Origin: Raffaelea ambrosiae
Lineage: Eukaryota > Ascomycota > Sordariomycetes > Ophiostomatales > Ophiostomataceae
DNA: 64,000 bases
Direction of reading: 5' to 3'
Assembly (NCBI GenBank): GCA_002778195.1
Contig: PCDI01000002.1
Location: 2,538,859-2,602,858 of the forward strand
Both the position numbers and the translations under genes were made by a program. Below are positions 20,752 through 32,107 of this stretch, piece by piece. The notes under the pieces were generated by a model, which was not told the DNA's origin, did no database searches, and was given only the letters and a program-made list of their open reading frames with translations. The stretch's first letter is position 1, and every line of letters starts with the position of its first letter.

Positions 20752-23086
20752 ATGGTCTTGCGCTGTCCAACTTGGAAACATGCCTTTTCTCAGGTTCGTC
20801 AGGTTTCGAGTTACTGGTCAACATACCCAAGCAAACACACCAAGTGGCTTCTAACCACAACACACAGATCCGAGCAGAGAAGATATGCAAGAGGTGGAAG
20901 AGCTTCGGTGGGGCCCCCGCAGCAGCTGCGGCAGTGAAGGAGGGGAGCGGTCAGTTGAGCCGTGGCGCCGACGCACCGCGGAAGACTGGTGCCAAAGCCG
21001 AGAGTAATGCTGCTGGCACACCCGTGGACCTGGCCTCGCTCTACACTTCTATTTCACGCACTGAGAAACAGAGGAAGTCTCAGGAACGGGTAAGAAGCGC
21101 CGGGAACCTCCACCGTCACCACTGCCGAGCCTTGCCTAACCATTTGCAAAGGACTTCCTCGTCTCTGTCTTCTCCTCGTCGCCGACAAAACGGGACACCA
21201 AGAAGTACCTGCAAACCTTTGGAGGCGACAGGTCAGAAAAGTCACAGGCCATACCCGGTAAAAGCCCATCTCTCAGTCCTACACCCCAGGACGCACAGCG
21301 AGCTCTGCAGTCGGCGAAGAGTTTGAAGAAGGATGGCTCTTACAAATCCAAGGATGGTATCAATTCTGTGAGCAAGAGCCCCCAGTTTGTTCAAGGCCTC
21401 CAAACAGAACGGCCAGCCGTGTTCGCCGATGGCCATCCTCATGTGGCCATCATCAAGATCCAGGACCCTGATGCGGTGGATGATGCCACTTTGGGGAATC
21501 TCGCCAAAACCTTTGTGCAACTGCGGGCGCTCGGCCTCCTCTCAGTGATAGTCATTGACAGGACACTACCAACAGAGCTGCAGAAAACTGGCAACACCCG
21601 ATGGCTTGACTATGCCACCAGCCAGACCCTCCGCCTTGTCAATGCCATCGACACGTATGGCAAGCCGATCGCTTCTTTGGTTGATGGTGCTGTCGGTATC
21701 GACGACGCTGCCACCAACAAACCCCAAGACCAGCACCTGAGCAACTCGCCATTTACGCCTGGAAATATATACATCAACGAAGGAAGGCTTCTGAAAAGGC
21801 CGCTTCAAGAAGGCGATATCATTGTCATCCCCCCATATGCGTACTCTTCAGACGAACTACAGGCCAGACCAGTAGATGCGGACGACATCGTGTTGGCACT
21901 CACCCGCTACTTCTCTGGCATTCAGCAACAAGTCGACCAAGATCAAGAAGGCCGCAAGCATACAGGGCCGATAGCCTCCGTCGATCGTGTCATTATTATC
22001 GACCCCGTTGGCGGTACTCCGTCCAAGCGCCGGCCGAATGGGGCCCACATCTTTCTCAATATGGAACACGAGTACAAATCGGCTATCGCTGCCCTTGACA
22101 AGCTATCACTCCGGGATGCCGCACAAGTGCGCGGCAACACCTCTTCCGATACGCTTGCGTTGGCCGAAATGATGAGCAAGAGGCACCGGGCAAACTTGGA
22201 AATCGCCAAGCGCACGCTGGCTCTGTTGCCATCGTCTTCGTCTGCCCTCTTCACGACACCAACAGAGGCGGCAAATCTTATTTCTTCACAAAGTAGCGCG
22301 GCCGATGACAGTGGCATATTTGGCTACGTTGGCAGCGTCGGCACACGGCGCAGTCAGAACCCGTTGATTCATAACTTGCTGACTGATCGCCCCGTGTTCT
22401 CGTCATCTCTGCCGCTGGGGCGTATCAAGCCCAAGTCCAAGACGGCTCACGAGGTGGATGCACCGCGCATGCCAAAAACAACACTTCTCAAGCGTGGCAT
22501 GCCTCTGACAATGTATCCTGACCCGCGGAAGACGCCGTGGGTACCTCCCACCCCTGGCGGCCCTCGACTGCGGCTTACAGACACCTGTATCGACCTGCCC
22601 CGGCTGGTGCACCTTATCGAGGATTCATTCAACCGCAAGCTGGACGTGCAGGACTACCTGGGCCGTGTGCAAGACTCGCTAGCGGGTGTTATCATCGCTG
22701 GCGGGTACGAGGGTGGTGCAATCCTTACGTGGGAGCGGCCATTTGGGCTAGACGAAGAGACCGCATATCGCGCAGGCAGAATGGTGCCATACCTGGACAA
22801 ATTCGCCGTCTTGAAGAAGAGCCAGGGTGCGGGCGGCGTGGCTGACATGGTATTCACGGCCATGGTGCGCGACTGCTTCCCAGACGGCGTGTGCTGGCGG
22901 AGCCGCAAAGACAACCCTGTCAACCGGTGGTACTTTGAGCGGTCGCGGGGTAGCTGGCAGCTTGAGGGCGTCAACTGGACGATGTTCTGGACAGCGCCCT
23001 TTGAGACAGTTGGCGAAAGGGGACTTTGGGATTACGCAGATGTCTGCCGCAACATCGGACCGTCATGGGCAGACCAGAGGAAGTGA
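20752..23086 (+). CDS. arg2: Amino-acid N-acetyltransferase (N-acetylglutamate synthase), mitochondrial
   Basis: Makes N-acetylglutamate from glutamate and acetyl-CoA, the first step of arginine synthesis, in mitochondria. Proposed exons are 20752-20793, 20868-21089 and 21152-23086, giving 732 residues. The first intron is supported by a TTCTAAC branch site and CACACAG acceptor; the second by GTAAGA and a GCCTAAC branch. The family-typical RDFLVSVFSSSPTKRDTKKY block spans the second junction. The kinase-like half has TRWLDYATSQTLRLVNAID. The C-terminal acetyltransferase half has VIIAGGYEGGAILTWE, YLDKFAVLKKSQGAGGVAD and CWRSRKDNPVNRWYFERSRG, signatures of the fungal enzyme. The short basic first exon would open the transit peptide and is the least certain part. 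N. crassa calls this gene arg-14. Confidence 0.88.
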
Positions 23087-23699
23087 TATAGAGGAGAAGG
23101 AATAAGGGCAATATAGACAGATATATCATGCATAAAAAACGGATAAAGCAGGCTCAGGAACAGCCATAAAAATAGACAAAGGAAGAAAGTAGAAACGAAA
23201 AAACCCACAGTGAACCACAGCTGTCCACAGCATTAGAGCTAAGAGCTTCAGTGGACACGCCTAAATACGAGCCCAGAGCCAACATGTGATGCACCCTTAC
23301 GCGTTCGAAGGAGGGTATTGGCGGGGCAGGTCACGTGCCTATATTGAACCGTAGTATCAGTGATCAGGGTGAGCCAGACACTAGTCCTGTTTGAGGCTGG
23401 AATGGAGGGTTTCCCTCGCCCCTTTACTGATAGGCTCACCGTTGCTTCCCTGACAACGACTGGAAACAGTGCGCTTATAGCGTACTTGTCCAGTCTGCAG
23501 GGGACCTGCAGAGGAGAGCTGGGCGCAGAGGCCATCCATCATCTTCCCATCTTTCCAACTTTCTGCGCCCTCGCTCCAGCTTCCTCCCTCCCTCCTACCA
23601 CACCCCATTCACCCATTCTCCTCTTCCTTCATCGCCATCCGCCAGCTAACCCGTCTCTGACCGACCCCGTCTCCTTTTGACTAAAATCACACCGCCGTC
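23087..23699. other. Intergenic: arg2 3' end and gvp36-like promoter
   Basis: 613 bp. The first 130 bp are A-rich, typical of a 3' end. The last 150 bp before the next ATG are pyrimidine-rich (23560-23690), a usual leader in these fungi. No gene seen. Confidence 0.55.
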
Positions 23700-25171
23700 A
23701 TGGATTTCAAGAACATTGGCAAGAGCTTCACGTAAGTTGCCCCTCTATCCTCGGCTGGTCTTTTTTTTTAGCTTGGACTTTCCGTGTTCTCGTGAACGGT
23801 CGCTCTCTCCCGAGCTTCGCGGCTCATGTCGCCTTTTGTCCTATCCTTGCAGCATTCTACTGACACGATATCTTCTCTGCTTCTAGCAACTTTGGTGCTC
23901 AGGTCGCCCCGTTCGCTTCGCGGACCTTCCAGTACACGAAGGAGCAGCTTGGCCAGGCCGAAGACAAGGTGCGGCTGATATCAGCAACTCCCCCGAACGG
24001 ACCTCTGCGCGGCAAAGAGCAACGTAAACTGACGCAGAGCCACGGCTCTTTCTACAGACCCAGCTGCCCCCAGACTACATTGATCTGGAGAAGCGCGTGG
24101 ATGCCCTGAAGCAGGTGCACCAGAAGATGCTGGCCGTGACGTAAGAGAACCAATCTTGCCCTTCCGGTCTACCCGACAAGAAATGAGGAAGAAGAGAGAT
24201 ATTGTCGAGGAGCCGAGTCGTTTAAGCAATCTCAGCATTTGCTAACGCGCTGTGTCCCGCTGTTCACAGTTCCCAGTATTCTCACGAGCCGTACGACTAC
24301 CCGCCGAACATTAAGGAGACCTTCCAGGATCTCGGCCGCACTGTCAGCGAAAAGGTCACTCTGCTGTCGTCGGCTTCCTCGCCCGCCGAGGCCCAGGCCG
24401 CCTTGACTGCTCCGGCCTCCGCCAAACCCCAGCCCAAGACCTTCTCCCACGCCATCGCCCGCGCCTCCCTGGCCAGCAGCCAGGCCCTGCACCAGCAGAA
24501 CACCGGCGCCGGCGAGGACCCCTTGGCCGCTGCCCTCGAGAAGTTCGCTCTCGCCGAGGAGCGCATCGGCGAGGCCCGCCTTGCCCAGGACGCCCAGATT
24601 CAGAGCCAGTTCTTGGCTGGCTGGAACACCACGCTCAACACAAACCTGCAGTTCGCTACGCGCGCTCGCAAGAACGTTGAGAAGGCCCGGCTGTCGCTTG
24701 ACGCCGTCAAGACCCGCGTCAAGGGCAACACCTGGAAGCTGCCGGGCAAGGCAGACGCTCCTGATGCCCAGCATGAGGAGCCTGAGCTGAGCCCGGAGGC
24801 TCAGGAGGAGATCGAGAAGGCCGAAGACGAGTTTGTCACCCAGACCGAGGAGGCCTTTGGCGTGATGAAGAATGTAAGAAGAGCAGCTTTCATTCCTGGA
24901 AACCTATCGGAAACAAAAGACTCATGCTAACCATATAGGTCCTGGACACGCCCGAGCCGCTGCGCAACCTCTCCGAGCTGATCAACGCCCAGATGGAGTA
25001 CTACAAGAAGTCGTACGAGATTCTGAGCGAGCTGGCGCCGGTTATTGATAGCCTGCAGGTCGAGCAGGAGGTGAGCACCACCCCCCTTCCCTGTACCTCT
25101 CGTTCGACAAGAGCTGACAGTTTTCTCGTTAGGCCAACTACCGTAAGAGCCGTGAGAATGCCTCCTCGTAA
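23700..25171 (+). CDS. BAR-domain protein, Gvp36-like
   Basis: Membrane-curvature protein of the BAR superfamily, similar to yeast Gvp36, which acts at the Golgi and in endocytic and vacuolar trafficking. Six exons: 23700-23731, 23887-23968, 24058-24140, 24270-24873, 24939-25070 and 25133-25171, with matched phases, giving 323 residues. It begins MDFKNIGKSF. Family landmarks are TFQYTKEQLGQAEDK and LPPDYIDLEKRVDALK. A long helical stretch follows (residues 100-320) with NVEKARLSLDAVKTRVKG and a Glu-rich segment EPELSPEAQEEIEKAEDEF. No transmembrane segment is visible. Introns are short with consensus ends. Identity as a BAR protein is firm; equivalence to Gvp36 is by recalled similarity. Confidence 0.85.
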
Positions 25172-25892
25172 AGTGACAGCGCGAGCAGATGCAACCACAC
25201 CTCCGTTCCGGGTTTTCTCCCCCCCGCATGACAACGAACAACAGCTGTAAAATGACGCCGCCCCAGTTCATTCCATTCAAATGCTTGTGTTTACGGTGCT
25301 ATTTTGCCACCTACAACAAACAAGCCTTTTTTGTCCTCTCTTGATCACATTCATTGCGTCTCTTTGTACTTGGCAGGACGGGCAAGAGTTTTTAACGGCC
25401 CAGGAAGGGTTTTAACGGCTTACTTTTTGTCTTTTCCTTACTTTAGTTGTTGCCATGGGTTTCTTCCTTGTGCTTCCATGTTTTTTTTTGTCTGTTTGTT
25501 TGTTCGTCGTACTTGCACGGGTATATTTGTTTTGTAGAGTTTTTCCTCCCGGCCAGGTCGGACTTGGACAGTTTTCGTTCCCATGATAGGAGCAATGTAA
25601 ACAGATTTTGAAACCAACTTGTTTTTTTGTTTACCTGTTGGTTTGTTAATGTGACGGTGGTATTTTAAGGAAGGCAGAAGCGTAAAGCGCCAGGCTATGC
25701 CACCAACGACCACCTGTATTCGTGCATACAAGTGGGACATTCCGCACCGCCACACAAGGCTACAAGCCACATACTTTGGCCACTACTTGTCGCGAAATCC
25801 AATTCTAGAGGCCCTGAATACCCAAACCTCGCAACCCGCTTCCACTACAATTTACTACGAACCTCTCTTGTGAAGGTTTCCACAGGCGCAAC
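25172..25892. other. Intergenic: gvp36-like 3' end and lsm4 promoter
   Basis: 721 bp, T-rich in 25300-25640, with no open frame that resembles a protein family. It must hold the 3' end of the BAR gene and the lsm4 promoter. Confidence 0.5.
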
Positions 25893-26538
25893 ATGGTACG
25901 TAATTTGTCTGAAATGCATGTGTACCTCTGGCTGCACACCTACTAACTCTGCGCTCTCTTCACAGTTGCCCCTCGGCCTTCTCAGCGCCGCCCAAGGCCA
26001 TCCCATGCTAGTCGAGTTGAAGAACGGCGAGACGTTGAACGGCCACTTGGTGCAGTGCGATACCTGGATGAACCTAACCCTTAAGGAGGTTGTTCAGACA
26101 AGCCCAGTAAGCTTACGCGGGAGGAGACAGCACAGAAAAGCTTGCACCCACAAAATTGTCCAAGGCGGGCTAACAAAACCTCCAGGATGGCGACAGCTTC
26201 ATGCGCATACCCGAAGTTTACGTGAAAGGCAACAATGTGAGTTGCGAAACACTGGGGAAATTCTACTTCGTATCTGAGGTTGCTTGCTAACAGCTACCAA
26301 GATCAAATACCTACGTGTGCCGGACGAGATTATCGATATGGTCAAGGAACAGCAGCAACAGCAACAGCAACAGCACCAACACCACCACCACTACCAGTCC
26401 GGTTTCCGCGGCGGCCGCGGAGGTAATGCCAACAGCGGCCGTGGTGACAACAGTGGACGGGGTCGTGGTGGCGATCGGGGTGATCGTGGTGGCCGTGGTG
26501 GCCGCGGTAACAGCAGAGGCCGGGGACGGGCACAATAA
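25893..26538 (+). CDS. lsm4: U6 snRNA-associated Sm-like protein LSm4
   Basis: Core subunit of the LSm1-7 (mRNA decay, cytoplasm) and LSm2-8 (U6 snRNA, nucleus) rings. Four exons: 25893-25895 (the ATG alone, followed by GTACGT), 25966-26106, 26186-26236 and 26302-26538, giving 143 residues. The first intron has a TACTAAC branch site. The Sm1 motif covers about residues 14-46 (MLVELKNGETLNGHL, WMNLTLKEV) and Sm2 about 63-77 (KGNNIKYLRVPDEII). The tail has a Gln/His run (82-97) and then an RGG-rich region to the end, a usual LSm4 feature linked to P-body assembly. Because exon 1 is only the start codon, the gene is easily missed. Confidence 0.92.
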
Positions 26539-27324
26539 GCATCGCACGACGAAAACCATTTGATACCGAATGTAAAATCACTACCAATGACACGGACTTG
26601 AATGCGAAACACCATATTCGGGGAAGGGGACGTGCAAAGCCTAGGGGCACAACATCCTTACGGGCGTTTGTTGGGCGGTCATACCCGGTCAGGCCTCGCT
26701 GGACAGAACCTGGCTGGCGCAGCCAACCTGCCAAAACATGCACGGCCAATTCGTAGCTATATTTCTTGACGACTTGGGCCCGGAACTAAAAGGGGATGGG
26801 GTAAGCAAACGGGGCTTGCCTACAGGCACCAAGCGACTTTGCTTCTGAACAAGGTGCAAAGGACTGGGAACGAAAGTGTGGTAGAAATTTACGAAGCGAG
26901 GCGTAATATTATGTTTAAAATAGAACAAAAACACAGAAGCTACCACGTTTTGGGACACACGGAAAAATGTCCCACTTGAAGAGTATGTAAATTCCTTGCA
27001 AAGTCGAGCTACAAGATCCTGTTGTCGAGCGGCTCTTGTGGAAGCTCAATTGTGAAAAGGCAGACACGTGACCGAGAGTTGGGTAGTTGGGGGTTTTTTT
27101 TTTTTGTTTCTTGCTGGCCAACCGCGTTTTGCGTTTTAGTGGACGGTTTTCGGTAGCACAGAAGCTTTCTCCTCACTTTTCAACCGTATTTCGGGAAATA
27201 GCTAGGTTTCCTGGCATTGCTACCACCGCAAAACTCTGTGCATGACGGCCACATACTGACCCGCGGCGGTATAGCTGCTGTTTGCAGCAAATTAGATTAG
27301 GGTGCAAGAAAGCGCACGCACAGC
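26539..27324. other. Intergenic: lsm4 3' end and PPR gene promoter
   Basis: 786 bp without a supportable gene. It contains a T run at 27090-27106; composition is otherwise unremarkable. Confidence 0.5.
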
Positions 27325-28826
27325 ATGTCGACCACGGGCAGTCGCATCGTCGTGGACGGCCTCTGGCGATGTCTCTGTCCATCCATTGACACCGTGCACT
27401 TTCTGCGCGCCGTCAGAGCTCCATTGCCTGCCCGGAGCCGCCCAGCCACACACCTCAATCACCACAGACCTCGGATACGGTGCCTGGGATCGTCTGCGCT
27501 TCGCCACGGAGGAAGCGCTGTAACTGCCCAAGTGCGACGACTGCATGCAAACACTGAAGCCGCCCAACCGGGATGGGACGGCTTGCTGGGGCTTTCGGAA
27601 GACATTGTTGGCTCCTCAGACGGCAGAAACAGCGGTGGAGGCAACAAGAATGGCATCACGGAGGACGAGGTCCGCCACTGGGCGGGCATCTTGGCACAAG
27701 CACCCATTCCCTACCGAAAAGAACTGCAGGCCGCGCCCACACCTGCCATCTACGCAGCTCTTCGCTACCTGCAGGACCACCCCAACAGCTTCGACCGCAT
27801 ACACGTCTATGTCCGGTACCTGCTCGAAGAGCGACACGAGGCCCCGTCGGCCACGATCTTCGAAGCTCTCATTCGGGCCAACTGCCACACCAGGGGCTCT
27901 GCCGCCGCCGTCAAGGACGTCCTGCGCGCCCTCAAGGAGACCAAGGTCGAGGGTACGACGAGCCTCTACCACGGCGCCCTGGCCGCCCTCGCGGTTCACC
28001 CGGACTACATGCTGCGCTTCGCAGTTCTCCGGGACATGAAGAAGCGGTGGATGGACCTCACGCCGGACGGCCAACAAAATGTCGCCATTGGGCTGCTTCG
28101 GGATGGCCAGTACGAGCGGGCGCTCGACCATCTCGAGGCCATGGCCGCGGCCACCAGCACGGGAAACCCTTCTGCCAGCGACGACCAGAGCGGCATCGAC
28201 AGTCTTCATGACGACATCATTGGCAACACCAGGGCTGCCGCGAGCAGCAGCAACGGCAGCAGCAGCAGCAGCGCCACCAACGCCAGCGCCATACCGTCCT
28301 GGCTCTTTGACATGTACATCTACGTCCTCGGCCAGGAAGGCTTTCTGCACGACGCGCTCAAGATTGTCAACCACCGGCTGCTGAAGGAGAACGACCACAT
28401 CTCTCTGGATGTGTGGGCGTTTTTGCTGGACATGTGCTGCCGTCACGGCTACTACCAGGGCCTGCGCTTCGTCTGGCGGCGTGTAGTTGGCAACAAGGGC
28501 ACCAGTACGGGTCTGCTGTCGCCTTCGGATGCCCAGGGCCTAGACGTGATCAACATTGCCGCGCGGCACCGCGACACACGCCTGGCGGCCCATGCCATGC
28601 AGATCCTGTCGGCGCGCGGCACCAAGTTGGGCATGGCGCACTTTGAGGCCATGGTGGACTGCTACGCCAACGCGGGCGCCGTCGACAAGGCGCTACAGGC
28701 GCTGTGCATTATGAGCAACGCTGGCATTGTGCCCGATGAAGGCAGCACGCGGGCCATCTTCCTGCGGCTGACCCGGGCGAAGCGAGGAGCCAATGCCCAC
28801 AACTACCATCGAAAGGTCCGGATGCT

Positions 28827-28863
<37 letters not shown>

Positions 28864-29703
28864 GAACTTCAGCCGTTGTCGCCATCTGAGTCCGAGTCGC
28901 CAACTCCACCAGTAGCTGATAAGAATGCCGAGCTCAACAAGGCCCTTGAGTCCCTTTTCCAGCTCGCGCAGAGGTACGGCAGTGTGCCCATTGCCGCCTT
29001 CAATGTCATTCTGGAGTCTCTGCTCGCCATGCAAGAGATCTCGGCCAAGGGATCTACCGTCGCACTCGATTTGTACCGCCATGTGCGTCATCTCTGCCCG
29101 TCCGGGCCGGACCGGACGACGTTTCGAATCCTCTTCCGCAGGGTGCAGGAGGTGCAGCACCTCAACTTTTTGGCGTTTGAGATGCAGTCATTTCACTTCC
29201 GGCTAGACAAGGAGACCATCAACCTGCTCGTCTACAAAAATGCCCAGCACGGATCTCTGGACGTGGCGCTGAAGCACCTCGAAACGCTCTCGGGCACCAA
29301 GCTCCCCGGCAGTGAAGGTGGCTCTTTTGATAGCGACTCTGCTGCTGCTTCTTCTCCTGCTGCTGGGGAGGCCACTCCCGGGGCGACTCCTGAAGCTGCT
29401 CCTGAAGCTACCCCTGAATCAGCGGCCGATGAGGTAGACGACGAAGCTGCTCGCCGCAAGGCGGCACGGACCGTACCTTGGATCAACATCAAGACGGCGA
29501 CAACACTGGTGCGGCGCTGTCTCCAAGACGAAGACCCGCGGCTCTGGCAGGTCGTGGCAATGGCCCATGCCCGGGGCCGGCCTATGGATTCTATTATACG
29601 CCAAGTGCGGGATGAAATGCAGCAGAAAAAGGCTGGCAATGCCTATGGCATACCACATGCCGTGGATCTGGAACAGGGCCTGCCGTCAGATGCGGCTTTC
29701 TAA
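27325..29703 (+). CDS. Mitochondrial pentatricopeptide-repeat (PPR) protein
   Basis: Intronless frame of 792 residues from the ATG at 27325. PPR proteins bind organellar RNA and act in mitochondrial RNA processing or translation. Residues 1-75 are Arg-rich and lack acidic residues until TEAAQ, fitting a presequence. Helical repeats in the 30-40-residue range occur through about 120-700, for example the segment with AMVDCYANAGAVDKALQALC followed by MSNAGIVPDE, a typical PPR helix pair. Interruptions are low complexity: Ser runs (about 300-325), twelve consecutive Gln codons (about 28830-28862) and an Ala/Pro/Glu stretch (about 670-710). Overall layout resembles fungal Cya5-type PPR factors, but I cannot assign its RNA target. 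Confidence 0.75.
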
Positions 29704-30481
29704 CGTGATTGAAGACATGGCACCCATTTTTACTGGCCATCAGAGTGCACAATGGAAAAAAAAGCAATTTACGTGTATATGTTTGTGTGTATATATATAT
29801 AACAACATCCTATGTATCAAAATAGCTGAAACGGAATCAGGGGGAAATTGAGGATCCTTGTTTTTTTGTGTGTTTCATTTTTTATCGATTGAAACTCTTG
29901 TAGAAGCTGTTGACAGCCGCGAGGCCTAACAAATTCAGCGAAGATAATTGTACATGATGCGTAAACTGGGTTTCTTGCGTCCGAAAAAGGGAAAATGACT
30001 AAATAGGTGAAATAGAAAAGCAAGACAAAAAACATGAAGCCTAAACGATTCGTCCGAAACGCCAAATGGGGGCTTCTTTATAACCCCATCATCGCCCGTA
30101 GTCCCATCGCAGAACTTTTTCAGCATAAAGCAAGTATAGGAAAGGGAAAAAAAAAAAACACGACAGTGAAATGGTTAAACAGAAATAGCCAAGTGACAGA
30201 AAAGTGAGGCCACGGAAGTTCGCGAGGATGACTGCTGCTGAACGACTTTGCCCACACTGTAGCCGGTTGTTGGATGGAAGCCTGAGGAGAGGGTGAGGGG
30301 GCCTGTGCCCTGGTGAATGAAATCCATCTCCCGGCACTCTCGTGGCCATCGTCGCTCCGTAACCAACAAAACCTGGTTGGGCTCGTGTACATCCAGGGGC
30401 GGCAGGACAATCTAGATGGGTACATTCCCTTCTCTGCCACCTGTCCTAGAAGGCAAGCTCCCATTACACCTTTCCCTGCTT
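29704..30481. other. Convergent 3' flank, PPR gene / TFIIA gamma
   Basis: 778 bp, A/T-rich in 29750-30180, with no supportable gene. Both neighbouring genes end here. Confidence 0.55.
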
Positions 30482-30956
30482 CTATGCCGGTGGTTTCGCG
30501 TTGCAGCTCACAATCTTGACCTTGTCGACCGTAACGGGAACGCTGTTGCCCTCCATCTTGAACTGCACGTTGCGGATAAGGAACGTCCAGACTTCGTCGC
30601 AGAAGCGGTAGGTGTGCAGAGAGCCCTTGAAGGAGAGGCGGGCTTTGACGTCCTTTTGCAAAGTGTCGGCGATGGCCTTGTCAAAGTTGGCCAGGACCTT
30701 CATGGCCAGTTGCGGATCGATGCGGTTGTCACCAATGAGCTCGTCGAGGGTATCTGTCAGTGCATAGCCGATACTGTTTTCCCGCCAGAGTCAACATTGT
30801 TTATGTCCACATTGTTCGGATTCCCCATCGCCGGGCTCTCCGACAGTCTCCCTGCGCGAAGGAATCCATTCCCCCCCCCAGGCCCCCGTGAAATACGAGG
30901 AGGTGTATGTCTCACCTGCTCCGACGGTAGAGCTCGTAGTAGGACGGCGTTGCCAT
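30482..30956 (-). CDS. toa2: Transcription initiation factor IIA small (gamma) subunit
   Basis: General RNA polymerase II factor that stabilises TBP on the TATA box together with the large TFIIA subunit, in the nucleus. Minus-strand exons are 30956-30916 and 30773-30482, joined across a 142-bp intron (GTGAGA..ACAG) to 110 residues, the usual size. The N-terminal helical bundle reads YYELYRRSSIGYALTDTLDE and continues with MKVLANFDKAIADTL. The C-terminal beta-barrel part holds LHTYRFCDEVWTFLI and VDKVKIVSCNAK. All are strongly conserved TFIIA-gamma blocks. It is divergent from imp3. Confidence 0.95.
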
Positions 30957-31414
30957 CGTTGCCGAGGATGCGCCACGAAATCAGTAGCGTTTCGTTCCTT
31001 CAGTAGAGTTCGCGTGTAATCGCAAAGTGACAAAAGACAACTAGGGTAACCAAAAAATGGGCTGCGGCGTCTGGACTCGTCTCGGGGGTTGTCGTCGCAA
31101 CTGAAGGGTTGAGGTTTGTAGCAGGGAGAAATCGCTGGGCATCCGATGCGGAGATATACCCGCGACGTCTGCCTGGCGAGAAGCGCCTCATTCTACAATG
31201 AGTCAGCAGGACCCCACCAAGAATAAAGTGCAAGGCTGACCAATCATAGGGAAGTCCTGTGGGGACTTTAAACCCGCTTGCTATTGGTGCATTTCCAAGG
31301 TTTTTTTTTGTTTTGTTTTTTTGTTCAAATGCCTTCTTCTGTGGAAAGTTTTCCAACTCTCACTCGAACAATACACAACCGAACTTCTTCTTCCCACCCA
31401 ACCACACCGTCAAC
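30957..31414. promoter_or_regulatory. Shared divergent promoter toa2 / imp3
   Basis: 458 bp between start codons. CCAAT occurs at 31240-31244 and its inverse ATTGG at 31283-31287, near the middle. A T run at 31301-31322 lies on the imp3 side. Both genes are general housekeeping genes, so a shared promoter is plausible but inferred. Confidence 0.45.
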
Positions 31415-32107
31415 ATGGTGCGCAAACTCAAGTATCACGAGCAGAAGCTTCTGCGTAAGGTTTTGACCCGCCCTGTATTTTTTTTTTACGGTCGTTTCCA
31501 AGCGCTCACAACCCACAGGCAAGGTGGACTTTACCACCTGGAAGCAGGACAATGACCATCGTGCGTCGGCCGTCATCCGTCGCTACATGATCCAAAAGCC
31601 CGAGGACTACCACTCTTACAACAAGATCTGCGGGGTACGTACTACCATGGCACAGAGAACATCTATGGCAAAAAAACAGCGGTGCATGCTGACGTGAATT
31701 TTCCTTTCCAGTCTCTCCGCCAACTCGCACACAGACTCAGTCTCCTGCCACCCGACAACCCGACGCGCCGGCGTCTCGAGGATCTCCTCCTGGAAAAGCT
31801 TTTCGACATGGGCGTCGTCAACGACAAGAGCAAGCTGTCGAATGTCGAGAACAAGACGAGCGTGTCGGCGTTTGCCCGGCGGCGCCTGCCGGTGGTCATG
31901 ACGCGACTGCACATGGCCGAGACGATCCAGGCGGCGACAGTGATGATCGAGCAGGGCCACGTGCGCGTGGGCACGGAGACGGTGACGGACCCGGCGTTCC
32001 TGGTGACGCGCAGCATGGAGGACTTTGTCACCTGGGCCGTGGGCAGCAAGATCAAGCGGCACATTATGCAGTACCGGGACGAGCTGGACGACTTTGAGCT
32101 GCTGTGA
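31415..32107 (+). CDS. imp3: U3 snoRNP protein Imp3
   Basis: Component of the Mpp10-Imp3-Imp4 subcomplex of the small-subunit processome, needed for U3 snoRNA pairing with pre-rRNA and 18S maturation in the nucleolus. Exons are 31415-31454, 31519-31634 and 31712-32107, giving 183 residues. It begins MVRKLKYHEQKLLRKVDF, the family N-terminus. The S4-type RNA-binding region near 105-165 includes RRRLPVVMTRLHMAETIQ, GHVRVGTETVTDPAFLVTR and MEDFVTW. It ends KIKRHIMQYRDELDDFELL. Another member of the complex, mpp10, lies 20 kb to the right. Confidence 0.95.
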
